NCBI RefSeq assembly: GCF_025677645.1
Contig: NZ_CP106879.1
Coordinates: 930,001-994,000, forward strand
Source of the DNA: Curtobacterium poinsettiae
Lineage (GTDB): Bacteria; Actinomycetota; Actinomycetes; Actinomycetales; Microbacteriaceae
DNA: 64,000 nucleotides
Direction: 5' to 3'
Shown here: piece by piece, positions 51,094 through 59,609 of the stretch
Position numbering within the stretch: the stretch's first letter is position 1
Layout of the letters: every line of letters begins with the position of its first letter
The notes under the pieces: generated by a model
What the model saw: the letters and a program-made list of their open reading frames with translations, nothing else
Database searches by the model: none
What the model was told of the DNA's origin: nothing
Position numbers and translations under genes: made by a program

Positions 51094-52143
51094 TCAGAGC
51101 CAGTTGCGCTTGCGGAAGATCGCCCAGAGCACGCCCATCAGCAGGAGCATGCCGAGGATCGCGACCGGGTACCCGTAGTGCCAGTGCAGCTCGGGCATGT
51201 GGTCGAAGTTCATCCCGTAGACACCGGCGATCAGGCCGGGCGCGAACAGGATCGCCGCCCATGACGAGATCTTCTTGACCTCTTCGCCCTGGCGGTGGGC
51301 TGCCCGGGCGAGTTGCCGGCTCTCCTCGCCCTGGGCCAGGCTCGCGCTGGTCATCCGGCGCATCGCCTCGTTCTGCTCCTGCGACACCAGGGTGGCGTGC
51401 AGGGTCAGGGCGTTCTCGAGCAGGGCCCGGAACGAGTCGACGCGCTCGGTGACCCGGAGCGCGTGGTCGTGCACGTTGCGGAGCCGGTGCTGCACGTCGT
51501 CGTCGACGCCGTACTTGTCCGCACCGCGGAGCAGCCCGGTCACCATCGCCGGCACCGGGGTGGTGGCCCGCTGGAACGCCAGGACCTCACTGAGCAGCTG
51601 GTAGATGCGCTTCGAGACCCCGGCGTCGACCTGTCCGGCGAACAGCTGGTCCTCGATGGCGTCGATCTGTTCCTGCAGCACCTGGACGACTGGGCCGTAG
51701 CCGTCCACGACCTCGTCGAGCACGGCCGCGGTCACCGCCTCGGACCCCTTCGCCAGGAACTCCGGGTCCGCCTCGACCTGTGCCCGGAGTGCCGCCAGGT
51801 CGGGTCGGGCGGCGTGCCGGACGCTCACCACGAAGTGGTCGCCGACGAACAGGTGCACCTCCCCGAACTCCACGGTGCCCGAGGCCGGGTCGAACCAGGC
51901 CGGACGGAGCACCAGGAACAGGGTGTCGCCGTAGCGCTCGAGCTTGGCGCGCTGGTGTCCCTTGCGGGCGTCCTCGACGGCGTTCTCGTGCAGGTCGAAC
52001 TCGGCGGCGACGGCCTCGAGCTCGTGCGGGTCGGGCCGGAGCAGCCCGATCCACGTCAGGTCGCCACGAGCCGGGCGCGACGGGGTCGACGGAGACTCCA
52101 CGCGGCGTCCCCGGACGTAGATCGCGTTGTCGATCAGTGCCAT
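51094..52143 (-). CDS. corA: CorA-family magnesium/cobalt transporter
   Basis: A 349-residue divalent-cation channel. A large acidic and helical cytoplasmic domain is followed by two C-terminal helices with the selectivity motif YGMNF and the basic end FRKRNWL. It probably imports Mg2+. A strong ribosome site (GGAGGAG) lies eleven bases before the ATG at 52143. The leader contains a short ORF and two mutually adjacent stems, listed separately. Confidence 0.93.
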   Translation of the reverse strand: MALIDNAIYVRGRRVESPSTPSRPARGDLTWIGLLRPDPHELEAVAAEFDLHENAVEDARKGHQRAKLERYGDTLFLVLRPAWFDPASGTVEFGEVHLFVGDHFVVSVRHAARPDLAALRAQVEADPEFLAKGSEAVTAAVLDEVVDGYGPVVQVLQEQIDAIEDQLFAGQVDAGVSKRIYQLLSEVLAFQRATTPVPAMVTGLLRGADKYGVDDDVQHRLRNVHDHALRVTERVDSFRALLENALTLHATLVSQEQNEAMRRMTSASLAQGEESRQLARAAHRQGEEVKKISSWAAILFAPGLIAGVYGMNFDHMPELHWHYGYPVAILGMLLLMGVLWAIFRKRNWL

Positions 52144-52182
52144 GTGCGTGCTCCTCCGGTGGGGAGCAGGCGGGCGCGATGG

Positions 52183-52205
52183 CGCCCCGGAGGCGATCCG
52201 GGGCG
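52183..52205 (-). promoter_or_regulatory. Hairpin in the corA leader
   Basis: CGCCCCGGA and TCCGGGGCG form a perfect 9-bp stem with a 5-base loop, between the upstream ORF and the corA ribosome site. No U-tract follows. Confidence 0.6.
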
Positions 52206-52292
52206 GGGCAGGGTCAGCGAACGGGCGCGACGACCGACACGGGCGGCCGGCCCGATCGAGGATGGTCACCCGACATCGCGCCTCACCTGCCC
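52206..52292 (-). promoter_or_regulatory. Stem enclosing the upstream ORF of corA
   Basis: On the mRNA GGGCAGG (52292-52286) pairs with CCTGCCC (52212-52206). This stem includes part of the upstream ORF's Shine-Dalgarno sequence and abuts the downstream hairpin. Confidence 0.5.
52214..52276 (-). CDS. Putative 20-residue leader peptide upstream of corA
   Basis: A short ORF, ATG to TGA, encoding MSGDHPRSGRPPVSVVAPVR. It is preceded by AGGTGAGG four bases before the ATG and has four prolines, including a Pro-Pro pair. It ends 70 bases before corA. Short proline-containing leader peptides (MgtL, CorL) control Mg2+ transporter genes in enteric bacteria, so a similar role is possible. Expression is not proven, and by chance such ORFs occur. 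Confidence 0.4.
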   Translation of the reverse strand: MSGDHPRSGRPPVSVVAPVR

Positions 52293-52390
52293 TTCTCGTC
52301 TCGTCGTGGCGGCGCCCAGAGCGCTACCGACGGTCGAGCGTACGCCTGCGGCGTGGGGTCGGACAACCCGTGGCGCCTGACGCAGGAACG

Positions 52391-52933
52391 TCAGCGCGTG
52401 ACGTGCAGCCCGGCGGTCTCGAGCTCGGCGAGCTGCCACCCGAGCCACGGGCTCCAGGCGAACGGCGCGCCGGCGACGGCCTGCCTGAGAGAGTCCTCGG
52501 ACACCCATGCCCACTCGGCGACCTCGTCGTCCGCGGGCGCCGGGGTGTCGTCGGTCACGGCGCGGAAGACGGGGCAGACCTCGTTCTCCACGATGCCGGA
52601 GGCGTCGACCGCGCGGTACCGGAACTCCGGCAGCACGACCTCGACGTCGCGCACCGTGATGCCGAGCTCGCGGGAGGCCCGACGGGCGATGGCGTCCTCG
52701 AAGGACTCGTCCGGCCCGGGGTGGCCGCAGAAGGTGTTCGTCCACACCCCCGGCCAGGTCTTCTTCGACAGTGCTCGTCGGGTCACCAGGACGTCACCGT
52801 CGGTGTTCCGGACGTGGCACGAGAACGCCAGGTGCAGGGGCGTGTGGGCTGTGTGCACCGTGAACTTGTCCGCCGTCCCGATCGGGGTACGGTCGTCGGC
52901 CAGGAGCACCACGGATTCAGGGAAAGCGTTCAT
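52391..52933 (-). CDS. idi: Isopentenyl-diphosphate delta-isomerase, type 1
   Basis: A 180-residue Nudix-fold enzyme interconverting IPP and DMAPP, the precursors for the carotenoid genes next door. TNTFCGHPGPDES carries the catalytic cysteine and the RRASRELGI helix and FRYRAVDASGIVENEVCPVF the glutamate region of type-1 Idi. The ATG at 52933 is only 21 bases from the divergent crtE start. Confidence 0.94.
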   Translation of the reverse strand: MNAFPESVVLLADDRTPIGTADKFTVHTAHTPLHLAFSCHVRNTDGDVLVTRRALSKKTWPGVWTNTFCGHPGPDESFEDAIARRASRELGITVRDVEVVLPEFRYRAVDASGIVENEVCPVFRAVTDDTPAPADDEVAEWAWVSEDSLRQAVAGAPFAWSPWLGWQLAELETAGLHVTR

Positions 52934-52942
52934 CTGTGTCGA

Positions 52943-52948
52943 TAGGTT
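52943..52948 (+). promoter_or_regulatory. -10 box of crtE operon, leaderless
   Basis: TAGGTT ends six bases before the crtE ATG at 52955, inside a 21-base gap shared with idi. The reverse strand reads TAACCTAT, a possible -10 for idi. Confidence 0.55.
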
Positions 52949-52954
52949 AGGCCA

Positions 52955-54013
52955 ATGAGCGAGGAAGCGACCACCGTGCCGCACATCGACCTCGCGCTCG
53001 TCGACGACTGCCTCGAGCGCTTCTTCGCCGTGTCGTCGGCACGCGCCGAGCGCTACGGCCGACCGTCGGAAGAACTGTGGCGCGTGCTCCGCAAGGCGAG
53101 CATGGGCGGCAAGCGCTTCCGGCCCCGCATGGTCATGACCGCGTACGCCGGCATGGGCGGCACCGACGTGCACGCCGCCGCCAACGTCGCCGCGGCCTAC
53201 GAACTCCTGCACACCGCACTCGTGGTGCACGACGACGTCATCGACCGCGACTGGTCGCGCCGTGGGCAGCCGAACGTCGCCGGGTCCTTCCGGGACAACG
53301 GGACGACGGGCGGCCTGCCGCTGCCGACCGCCGAACACCGGGGGATGAGTGCCGCCGTGATCGCCGGTGACCTGGCCCTCGCCGGCGCGCCCCGCTTCAT
53401 CGAGGCCGCGGGCGTCGACGGCACCCGGCGCGAGCGGCTGCTCGAACTGTTCGACGAGGCCGTGTTCGCCAGCGCCGCCGGCGAGATGACCGACGTCGAC
53501 CTGGCCCTCGGCGTGATGCCGACGGTGGACGAGGTCCTGGCGATGGAGCGGGCGAAGACGAGCGTGTACTCGTTCGAGGCCCCGCTGCAGTCCGGTGCCG
53601 TCCTGGCCGGCGCCGACGAGGAGATCGTCACCGCCCTCGAGGCCTTCGGCCGAGAGATCGGCATCGCCTACCAGATCGTCGACGACCTGCTGGGGGTCTT
53701 CGGCGACGAGACCATGACCGGCAAGACCGTGCTGGGCGACCTGCGCGAGGGCAAGCGCACGATGCTCATCGCGTACGCGGCGACCACGGACTGCTGGCCC
53801 GACCTCGAGCCGTACCTGGGTGACCCGGACCTGACCGAGGCCCGTGCGGACGAGGTCCGTGCGACCCTGGTCTCCTGCGGTGCGCGCGGCGCCGCGGAAG
53901 CACGCGTCGCCGACCACACCGCACTCGCCCGGGCCGAGCTCGCCCGGCTGCCGTACGACCTCGCCGACCGCCTGGAGGCCCTCGTGACCGAACTCGTGGA
54001 GCGCGCCCGGTGA
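52955..54013 (+). CDS. crtE: Geranylgeranyl diphosphate synthase
   Basis: A 352-residue polyprenyl synthase that builds GGPP. The first aspartate motif is DDVID (93-97), followed by the RRGQPN region, and the second is QIVDDLLGVFGDE; GGKRFRPRMV near residue 51 binds IPP diphosphate. It is first in a six-gene operon crtE-crtB-crtI-crtYe-crtYf-crtEb with overlaps at each junction. Confidence 0.94.
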   Translation: MSEEATTVPHIDLALVDDCLERFFAVSSARAERYGRPSEELWRVLRKASMGGKRFRPRMVMTAYAGMGGTDVHAAANVAAAYELLHTALVVHDDVIDRDWSRRGQPNVAGSFRDNGTTGGLPLPTAEHRGMSAAVIAGDLALAGAPRFIEAAGVDGTRRERLLELFDEAVFASAAGEMTDVDLALGVMPTVDEVLAMERAKTSVYSFEAPLQSGAVLAGADEEIVTALEAFGREIGIAYQIVDDLLGVFGDETMTGKTVLGDLREGKRTMLIAYAATTDCWPDLEPYLGDPDLTEARADEVRATLVSCGARGAAEARVADHTALARAELARLPYDLADRLEALVTELVERAR

Positions 54014-54948
54014 CCCACAGCACCACCACGGCGACCGGACCCCGTCCGGCTCGCCTCCAGCTCTACGACGCCACGGCCGAGGCCGCGTCGGGGGTCGTCA
54101 TCGACCGGTACTCCACGTCGTTCGGCCTGGCGAGCCGCATGCTCGCCCGCGACACGCGCGAGCACATCCGGAACGTCTACGCGCTGGTCCGCGTCGCGGA
54201 CGAGGTCGTCGACGGCCCCGCGACCGAGGCCGGGCTCGACCGCGAGCTCGCCCGCACGGTGCTCGACGAGCTCGAGGCCGACACCGAACGCGCCATCGCA
54301 CTCGGCTTCTCGGTGAACCCGGTCGTCCACGCCTTCGCCCGCACCGCCCGTGCCACCGGCTTCGGCGCCGAGCTCACCGCACCGTTCTTCGCGTCGATGC
54401 GCATGGACCTCGACCGCACCGAGCACGACGACGCCTCGTTCGACGCGTACGTGTACGGCTCCGCCGAGGTCGTCGGCCTGATGTGCCTGCGTGCGTTCGT
54501 GTACCGGGCTGGTCGTCCGACGTTCGACCAGGCCGAACTCGTCGCCGGCGCGCGTGCGCTCGGTGCCGCGTTCCAGAAGGTGAACTTCCTGCGAGACCTG
54601 CATGCCGACTTCGAGGTGCTCGGTCGCTCGTACTTCCCGGGCGTCGACATCCGGTCGTTCGACGAGGCCACGAAGGACCGCTTGGTCGCTGACGTGCAGG
54701 CCGACCTCGACCACGCCGCACGGACGATCCGGCTGCTGCCGGCCGATGCCCGCAACGCGGTCGGACTCGCACACGCGCTGTTCCAGGAACTCAACGACCG
54801 ACTCGCGCGCACGCCGGCGAGCCGCCTCGTCACGACGCGCGTGCGCGTCCCCAACCCGGTGAAGGTGCGCCTCGCCGCGCAGGTCCTCGCCGGACGCGCA
54901 CCGCTCCGGTCGCGCGTCACCACCCACCGGCCGGGAGGCTCCTCATGA
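54010..54948 (+). CDS. crtB: Phytoene synthase
   Basis: A 312-residue enzyme joining two GGPP to phytoene. Conserved elements are YSTSFGLASRML near residue 33, the Asp-rich RVADEVVD, and the second motif GAAFQKVNFLRDLHADFEVL. GTG start overlaps the crtE stop by four bases. The product passes to CrtI. Confidence 0.95.
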   Translation: MTHSTTTATGPRPARLQLYDATAEAASGVVIDRYSTSFGLASRMLARDTREHIRNVYALVRVADEVVDGPATEAGLDRELARTVLDELEADTERAIALGFSVNPVVHAFARTARATGFGAELTAPFFASMRMDLDRTEHDDASFDAYVYGSAEVVGLMCLRAFVYRAGRPTFDQAELVAGARALGAAFQKVNFLRDLHADFEVLGRSYFPGVDIRSFDEATKDRLVADVQADLDHAARTIRLLPADARNAVGLAHALFQELNDRLARTPASRLVTTRVRVPNPVKVRLAAQVLAGRAPLRSRVTTHRPGGSS

Positions 54949-56585
54949 CCCCGCCACGCGCCTCCCGACCGACGACGGTCGCCACCACCACCCGGCGCAA
55001 GGTGCCCGCGCGTCGTGCCGTCGTCATCGGTGGCGGCATCAGCGGCCTGGCGGCCGCCGCGCTGCTCGCACGCGACGGCTTCTCGGTGACGGTGCTCGAG
55101 CAGCGCACGCAGCTCGGCGGCCGTGCCGGCTCGTGGGAGCAGGACGGGTTCCGGTTCGACACCGGGCCGTCGTGGTACCTCATGCCCGAGGTCTTCGACC
55201 ACTTCTTCCAGCTGCTCGGGACGTCGGCCGAGGCCGAACTCGACCTGGTGAAGCTCGACCCCGGCTACCGCGTGTACAGCGAGGGCCACGACGAGCCGAT
55301 CGACCTGCGAGCCGACGCCGAGGCCAACATCGCGCTGTTCGAGTCCATCGAGCCCGGTGCCGGCGAGCGGCTGCGGAAGTACCTCGCATCGGCCGAGGAC
55401 ACCTACACGATGGCCGTGCGCCGGTTCCTGTACACGAGCTTCCAGGACCTCACGAAGCTCGCCGCACCCGACGTCCTGCGTCGTCTGCCCAAGCTCGCGC
55501 GCCTGCTGCTCGAGCCGCTCTCCACCTTCGCCGAGACCGCCGTGCGCGACCGTCGCCTGTGGCAGATCCTCGGCTACCCGGCGGTGTTCCTCGGTACGAG
55601 CCCGTACGCGGCACCGAGCATGTACCACCTGATGAGCCACCTCGACCTGGCCGACGGCGTGCTCTACCCGAAGGGCGGCATCACCGAGGTGATCTCCGCC
55701 GTCGAGCGTGTCGCCCGGGCCGAGGGCGCGAAGATCATCGCCGGCGCGAAGGTCGAACGGATCGTGGTCGAGGACGGCGTCGCCACCGGGGTCGTCCACC
55801 GCGACCGCGACGGTGTGCAGCACACGGCCCCCGCCGACCTCGTGGTCAGCGCCGCCGACATGCAGCACACCGAGATGCAGCTGCTCGAGCGTGAGCACCG
55901 CGCCCACGGCGCCGACCACTGGAAGAAGCGCGACCCGGGCCCGAGCGCGGTGCTCGTGTACCTCGGCATCGACGGTCCGACGCCGGGCCTGCTGCACCAC
56001 ACCCTGATGTTCACCGCGGACTGGAAGGCGAACTTCGGCGCGATCTTCGGGGACGACCGGCACGTGCCGGACCCCGCCTCGATCTACGTCTGCGCCCCCT
56101 CCGAGACCGACCCGAGCGTTTCCCCGCCCGGCACCAGCAACCTGTTCATCCTGGTGCCCCTGCCCGCCGACCTGTCGATCGGCAAGGGCGGCATCGACGG
56201 TGCCGGTGACTACCAGGTCGAGCAGATCGCCGACCGTGCCATCGACGTGCTGGCCGAGCGCGCCGGGGTGCCGGACCTGCGCGACCGCATCCGGGTCCGA
56301 CGCACCATCGGACCGCGCGACTTCGCCGACGACCTGAACGCCTGGAACGGCTCGATGCTCGGTCCGGCGCACACCCTCAAGCAGAGCGCGTTCTTCCGCG
56401 AGAAGAACGCGTCGAAGAAGGTCGAGGGGCTGTACTACGTCGGTGCCTCGACGATCCCTGGGATCGGTCTGCCGATGTGCCTGATCAGCGCCGAGGTCCT
56501 GCTCAAGCGCATCCACGGCGACCGGAGTACCGAGCCGCTGCCGACGCCCCTCGGGGCCCCGCGGGACCGGACCGAGCAAGCCTGA
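54945..56585 (+). CDS. crtI: Phytoene desaturase
   Basis: A 546-residue FAD-dependent desaturase converting phytoene to lycopene in four steps. The FAD motif VIGGGISGLAAAALLARDGF is near residue 27 after a basic Thr-rich extension, and the C-terminal YYVGASTIPGIGLPMCLISA is the carotenoid oxidoreductase signature. ATG overlaps the crtB stop (ATGA), and its own stop shares one base with crtYe. Confidence 0.96.
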   Translation: MTPPRASRPTTVATTTRRKVPARRAVVIGGGISGLAAAALLARDGFSVTVLEQRTQLGGRAGSWEQDGFRFDTGPSWYLMPEVFDHFFQLLGTSAEAELDLVKLDPGYRVYSEGHDEPIDLRADAEANIALFESIEPGAGERLRKYLASAEDTYTMAVRRFLYTSFQDLTKLAAPDVLRRLPKLARLLLEPLSTFAETAVRDRRLWQILGYPAVFLGTSPYAAPSMYHLMSHLDLADGVLYPKGGITEVISAVERVARAEGAKIIAGAKVERIVVEDGVATGVVHRDRDGVQHTAPADLVVSAADMQHTEMQLLEREHRAHGADHWKKRDPGPSAVLVYLGIDGPTPGLLHHTLMFTADWKANFGAIFGDDRHVPDPASIYVCAPSETDPSVSPPGTSNLFILVPLPADLSIGKGGIDGAGDYQVEQIADRAIDVLAERAGVPDLRDRIRVRRTIGPRDFADDLNAWNGSMLGPAHTLKQSAFFREKNASKKVEGLYYVGASTIPGIGLPMCLISAEVLLKRIHGDRSTEPLPTPLGAPRDRTEQA

Positions 56586-56917
56586 TGCCCGGGGTCTACC
56601 TCGCCGGCCTGGTGGTGTCCCTGGTCGGCATGACCGTGCTGGACGCCCGCTTCCGGCTGTTCTTCTGGCGGGCTCCGTGGCGGGCGGCGGCCGTGATGGT
56701 CGTCGGTGTCGCGTTCTTCATGGTGTGGGACGTCGTCGGTGTCGCCGCCGGCATCTTCTTCATCGGCCCGCAGGACCTGCTCACCGGGGTGCTCCTGGCG
56801 CCCGAGGTCCCGCTCGAGGAACTCTTCTTCCTGCTGCTGCTCTGCTACTCGACGATGGACCTGGTCGGCTTCGTCCGGCCCCTCGTGCAGCGGGCGACCG
56901 ATCGGCGGCGCGCGTGA
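56585..56917 (+). CDS. crtYe: C50 carotenoid cyclase subunit CrtYe
   Basis: A 110-residue membrane protein with three helices and the lycopene-cyclase-domain motif PEVPLEELFFLLLLCYSTMD. With CrtYf it forms the heterodimeric cyclase that closes both ends of the C50 chain. Overlap with crtI is one base (TGATG) and with crtYf four bases. Whether the ring is epsilon, gamma or beta cannot be told from sequence by eye. Confidence 0.9.
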   Translation: MPGVYLAGLVVSLVGMTVLDARFRLFFWRAPWRAAAVMVVGVAFFMVWDVVGVAAGIFFIGPQDLLTGVLLAPEVPLEELFFLLLLCYSTMDLVGFVRPLVQRATDRRRA

Positions 56918-57345
56918 ACGGCACCGGAGCGTACGCGCTCCTGGCCCTGCCGTTCTTCGGCGTCACGGCCGTCGTGGCCGTGGTCGCCGGGGTCGTCGCC
57001 GCTCGCCGAGCCCGTGCGGCGGGTCGACGGCCCACGGTCGGGCGACGGGTCGCGGTGCTCACGTCCGTGATCGCGGGCATCGTGCTGCTGGTGATGACGA
57101 TGGTGTTCGACAACGTCATCGTCACGCTGCGGATCGTCGCCTACGACCCCTCGCTCATCAGCGGTGCGAAGATCGGTGCCATCCCGGTCGAGGACCTCGC
57201 CTACGCGATGTCCGCCATCGTGCTGCTGCCCAGCCTGTGGGTCCTGTTCGACCGGACCGGCGCACGCGACCGGACCGGCGCGCTCCCCGCGCCCGACCCG
57301 ACCCCAGCACCAGCAGAGCCAGCACCAGCAGAGGACATGAAGTGA
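56914..57345 (+). CDS. crtYf: C50 carotenoid cyclase subunit CrtYf
   Basis: A 143-residue membrane protein with three helices, carrying the motif GAIPVEDLAYAMSAIVLLPS that is the counterpart of the glutamate motif in CrtYe. FDNVIVTLRIVAYDPSLISG is typical of the second subunit. A Pro/Ala-rich tail (PAPDPTPAPAEPAPAE) is extra. GTG start at 56914. Confidence 0.9.
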   Translation: MNGTGAYALLALPFFGVTAVVAVVAGVVAARRARAAGRRPTVGRRVAVLTSVIAGIVLLVMTMVFDNVIVTLRIVAYDPSLISGAKIGAIPVEDLAYAMSAIVLLPSLWVLFDRTGARDRTGALPAPDPTPAPAEPAPAEDMK

Positions 57346-58268
57346 ACGCCAGCACCGCCTCCCGGCCGTCGACCCTGCGTGCCCTGTTCGTCTCGTCGCG
57401 CCCGATCAGCTGGGTGAACACCGCCTACCCGTTCGGCGCCGCGTACCTGCTCGGCAGCGGGGTCGGGGTCGAGGGCGGCGGCGGGTTCTCGCTCGTCGCG
57501 TTCCTGGTCGGCGTCGTGTACTTCCTGGTGCCCTACAACCTGGCGATGTACGGCATCAACGACGTCTTCGACTACGAGTCCGACCTGCGCAACCCGCGGA
57601 AGGGTGGTGTCGAGGGCGCCCTGCTCGACAAGAGCGTCCACCGCACCACGCTGTGGGCCGTCGTCATCACGAACGTCCCCTTCCTCGTCGCGCTCGTGGT
57701 GCTCGGCGCGGTCAGCGGCAACGGGCCGTGGTCGTGGCTCGTCCTGGCGATCAGCGTGTTCGCGGTCATCGCGTACTCGGCCCCGGGCCTGCGGTTCAAG
57801 GAGAAGCCGTTCCTCGACTCGCTCACGTCGAGCACCCACTTCGTGTCGCCGGCGGTCTACGGCCTCGCCCTGGCGGGCCCGCACTGGACCGCGGAACTCG
57901 TCGCCGTGTGCATCGCGTTCTTCCTGTGGGGCGTGGCCTCGCACGCGTTCGGCGCCGTGCAGGACGTCCTGGCCGACCGGGCCGGTGGCATCGGCTCCGT
58001 CGCGACCGTCATCGGCGCCCGCTCCACCGTCCGTCTGGCCTTCGTCGCCTACCTGGTCGCCGGGGTCGCGCTGCTGTTCTCGGCGTTCCCCGGTCCGATC
58101 GCCGCGATCGTCGTCATCCCGTACGCGCTCAACGTGCTGCCGTGGTGGAACATCACCGACCAGGGTGCCGAGGCCGCGAACGCCGGGTGGAAGCGCTTCC
58201 TCTGGATCAACTACCTGGCCGGGTTCATCGTCACGATGGCGCTCATCGCGTACGCCTTCACGCACTGA
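57342..58268 (+). CDS. crtEb: Lycopene elongase (UbiA-type prenyltransferase)
   Basis: A 308-residue membrane prenyltransferase that adds two C5 units to lycopene, giving the C50 skeleton. The two UbiA aspartate motifs are NDVFDYESD and DVLADRAGG; about eight helices are present. GTG start overlaps crtYf by four bases. It is the last gene of the carotenoid operon, and its presence marks C50 rather than C40 pigments such as decaprenoxanthin-like compounds. Confidence 0.93.
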   Translation: MNASTASRPSTLRALFVSSRPISWVNTAYPFGAAYLLGSGVGVEGGGGFSLVAFLVGVVYFLVPYNLAMYGINDVFDYESDLRNPRKGGVEGALLDKSVHRTTLWAVVITNVPFLVALVVLGAVSGNGPWSWLVLAISVFAVIAYSAPGLRFKEKPFLDSLTSSTHFVSPAVYGLALAGPHWTAELVAVCIAFFLWGVASHAFGAVQDVLADRAGGIGSVATVIGARSTVRLAFVAYLVAGVALLFSAFPGPIAAIVVIPYALNVLPWWNITDQGAEAANAGWKRFLWINYLAGFIVTMALIAYAFTH

Positions 58269-58392
58269 GGCCGGCGACGGCCCTCGACCGCCCGCCCACC
58301 CGTCGTCGCCGCCGCCTGACAGACTGGACGCACGCACCGCGGCGTCCGTGGTGCGTCACCAACCACGACGGCAGTCACGAAGGAGTGCGCGC

Positions 58393-59436
58393 ATGAGCGT
58401 CCGGATCATCCACGTCGGTCTCGGAGGGTGGGGCGGCAACTGGGCCCGCACCGCCATCCCGGAGGTGTCGGAAGTGCAGGTGGTCGGGATCGTCGACCCG
58501 TCGGCGCCGACGCTCGAGGCCGTGCGGACCGACCTCGGGCTCCCGGCCTCCGCTGCGTTCGGGTCCCTGACCGAGGCACTCGCCGCGGTCGACGCCGACG
58601 CCGTCGTCATCACCGCCCCGGCCGTGACGCACGTGCCGCTCGCGCTCGAGGCCCTCGACGCCGGCAAGCACGTCCTGGTCGAGAAGCCGTTCGCCAACAC
58701 CACCGACGAGGCCGTCACCGCGGTCCGTCGCGCCGAGGAGCTCGGCCTGGTGCTGCAGGTCAGCCAGAACTACCGCTGGTACCCGGCACCGCGGGTGGTG
58801 CAGGAGATGCTCGAGGCGGACGTCGTCGGCGAGGTCTCCGCGATCAACGTCGACTTCCGGCAGTGGGACAACGACCAGCCCGCCGAGACGTACCCGCACT
58901 ACCGGTTCCCGCACGCGATGATCAACGACATGGCGATCCACCACTTCGACCTGCTCCGGATGATCACGGGGCAAGAGGCCGTCCGCGTCTTCGCCAAGGC
59001 CAGCTACCCCGCCTACAGCAAGTACCAGGACGAAGCGGTCGCCTCGATGATCATCGAGCTCGACGGCGGCACGGTCGTCAACTACCGCGGCAGCTGGCTG
59101 AGCCGCGGCCCGCGCACCGCCTGGGCCGGCGAGTGGAGCATCGAGGGTGAGGACGGCGAGCTCTGGTTCACGAGCCGCGACGGTGAGCCGAACGCGGTCG
59201 ACGGCGACCGGGTCACCGTCCGCCGCACGCAGGACGACGTCGCCGAGTCGGTCGAGCTCCCCGTGCTCGCGCACACGGACCGCCAGGGCGGGCTGCAGGC
59301 GTTCGCGCGATCGGTGCAGGGCGGCCCCGCCCCGGAGACGAGCGGGCGCGACAACCTGCGGAGCCTCGCGCTGATGGAGGCTGCTGGCCGCTCCGCGGCG
59401 TCCGGCCTGCCCGAGGACGTCGTCGTCCCGTCCTGA
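58393..59436 (+). CDS. Gfo/Idh/MocA-family oxidoreductase
   Basis: A 347-residue NAD(P)-dependent sugar or inositol-type dehydrogenase. The Rossmann motif is HVGLGGWGGNWARTA at the N-terminus, and EKPFANT around residue 98 holds the catalytic lysine; INDMAIHHFDLLRMITG gives the His region. The substrate is unknown. GAAGGAG precedes the ATG. It lies 124 bases after crtEb with no clear terminator between, but is not a carotenoid enzyme. Confidence 0.9.
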   Translation: MSVRIIHVGLGGWGGNWARTAIPEVSEVQVVGIVDPSAPTLEAVRTDLGLPASAAFGSLTEALAAVDADAVVITAPAVTHVPLALEALDAGKHVLVEKPFANTTDEAVTAVRRAEELGLVLQVSQNYRWYPAPRVVQEMLEADVVGEVSAINVDFRQWDNDQPAETYPHYRFPHAMINDMAIHHFDLLRMITGQEAVRVFAKASYPAYSKYQDEAVASMIIELDGGTVVNYRGSWLSRGPRTAWAGEWSIEGEDGELWFTSRDGEPNAVDGDRVTVRRTQDDVAESVELPVLAHTDRQGGLQAFARSVQGGPAPETSGRDNLRSLALMEAAGRSAASGLPEDVVVPS

Positions 59437-59450
59437 CCGCGACCACCCAC

Positions 59451-59492
59451 GGCCTGGAGGCGCGAGGCGGGCCCGCACCGCGCCTCCAGGCC
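59451..59492 (+). terminator. Hairpin after the Gfo/Idh gene
   Basis: GGCCTGGAGGCGCG and CGCGCCTCCAGGCC form a perfect 14-bp stem, starting 14 bases after the stop codon. Confidence 0.75.
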
Positions 59493-59520
59493 GGCTCGGG
59501 TCGCCTCCACCGCCGCCAAT

Positions 59521-59559
59521 GCGACAGTGCGCTGCGGAACGTCCGCGGCACACTGTCGC
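59521..59559. repeat. Long hairpin element of the GCGACAG family
   Basis: GCGACAGTG pairs with CACTGTCGC, with an inner GCGGA/TCCGC stem and two mismatches. It shares its half-unit with 30216-30313 and lies between convergent genes. Confidence 0.75.
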
Positions 59560-59609
59560 GTTCGTGCACCAGACCCGGTGGGGTCCGCCTCATCTGTCGC
59601 GTCCGCGCG

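Noticed and set aside
52144..52390. M-box or other known magnesium riboswitch before corA
   Set aside because: Only a GGTGAGGC stretch recalls the M-box; the other conserved segments are missing, and that stretch serves better as the ribosome site of the upstream ORF.
58393..59436. Gfo/Idh oxidoreductase as a seventh carotenoid operon gene
   Set aside because: It is separated by 124 bases, has its own ribosome site, and its family acts on sugars or inositol rather than carotenoids.
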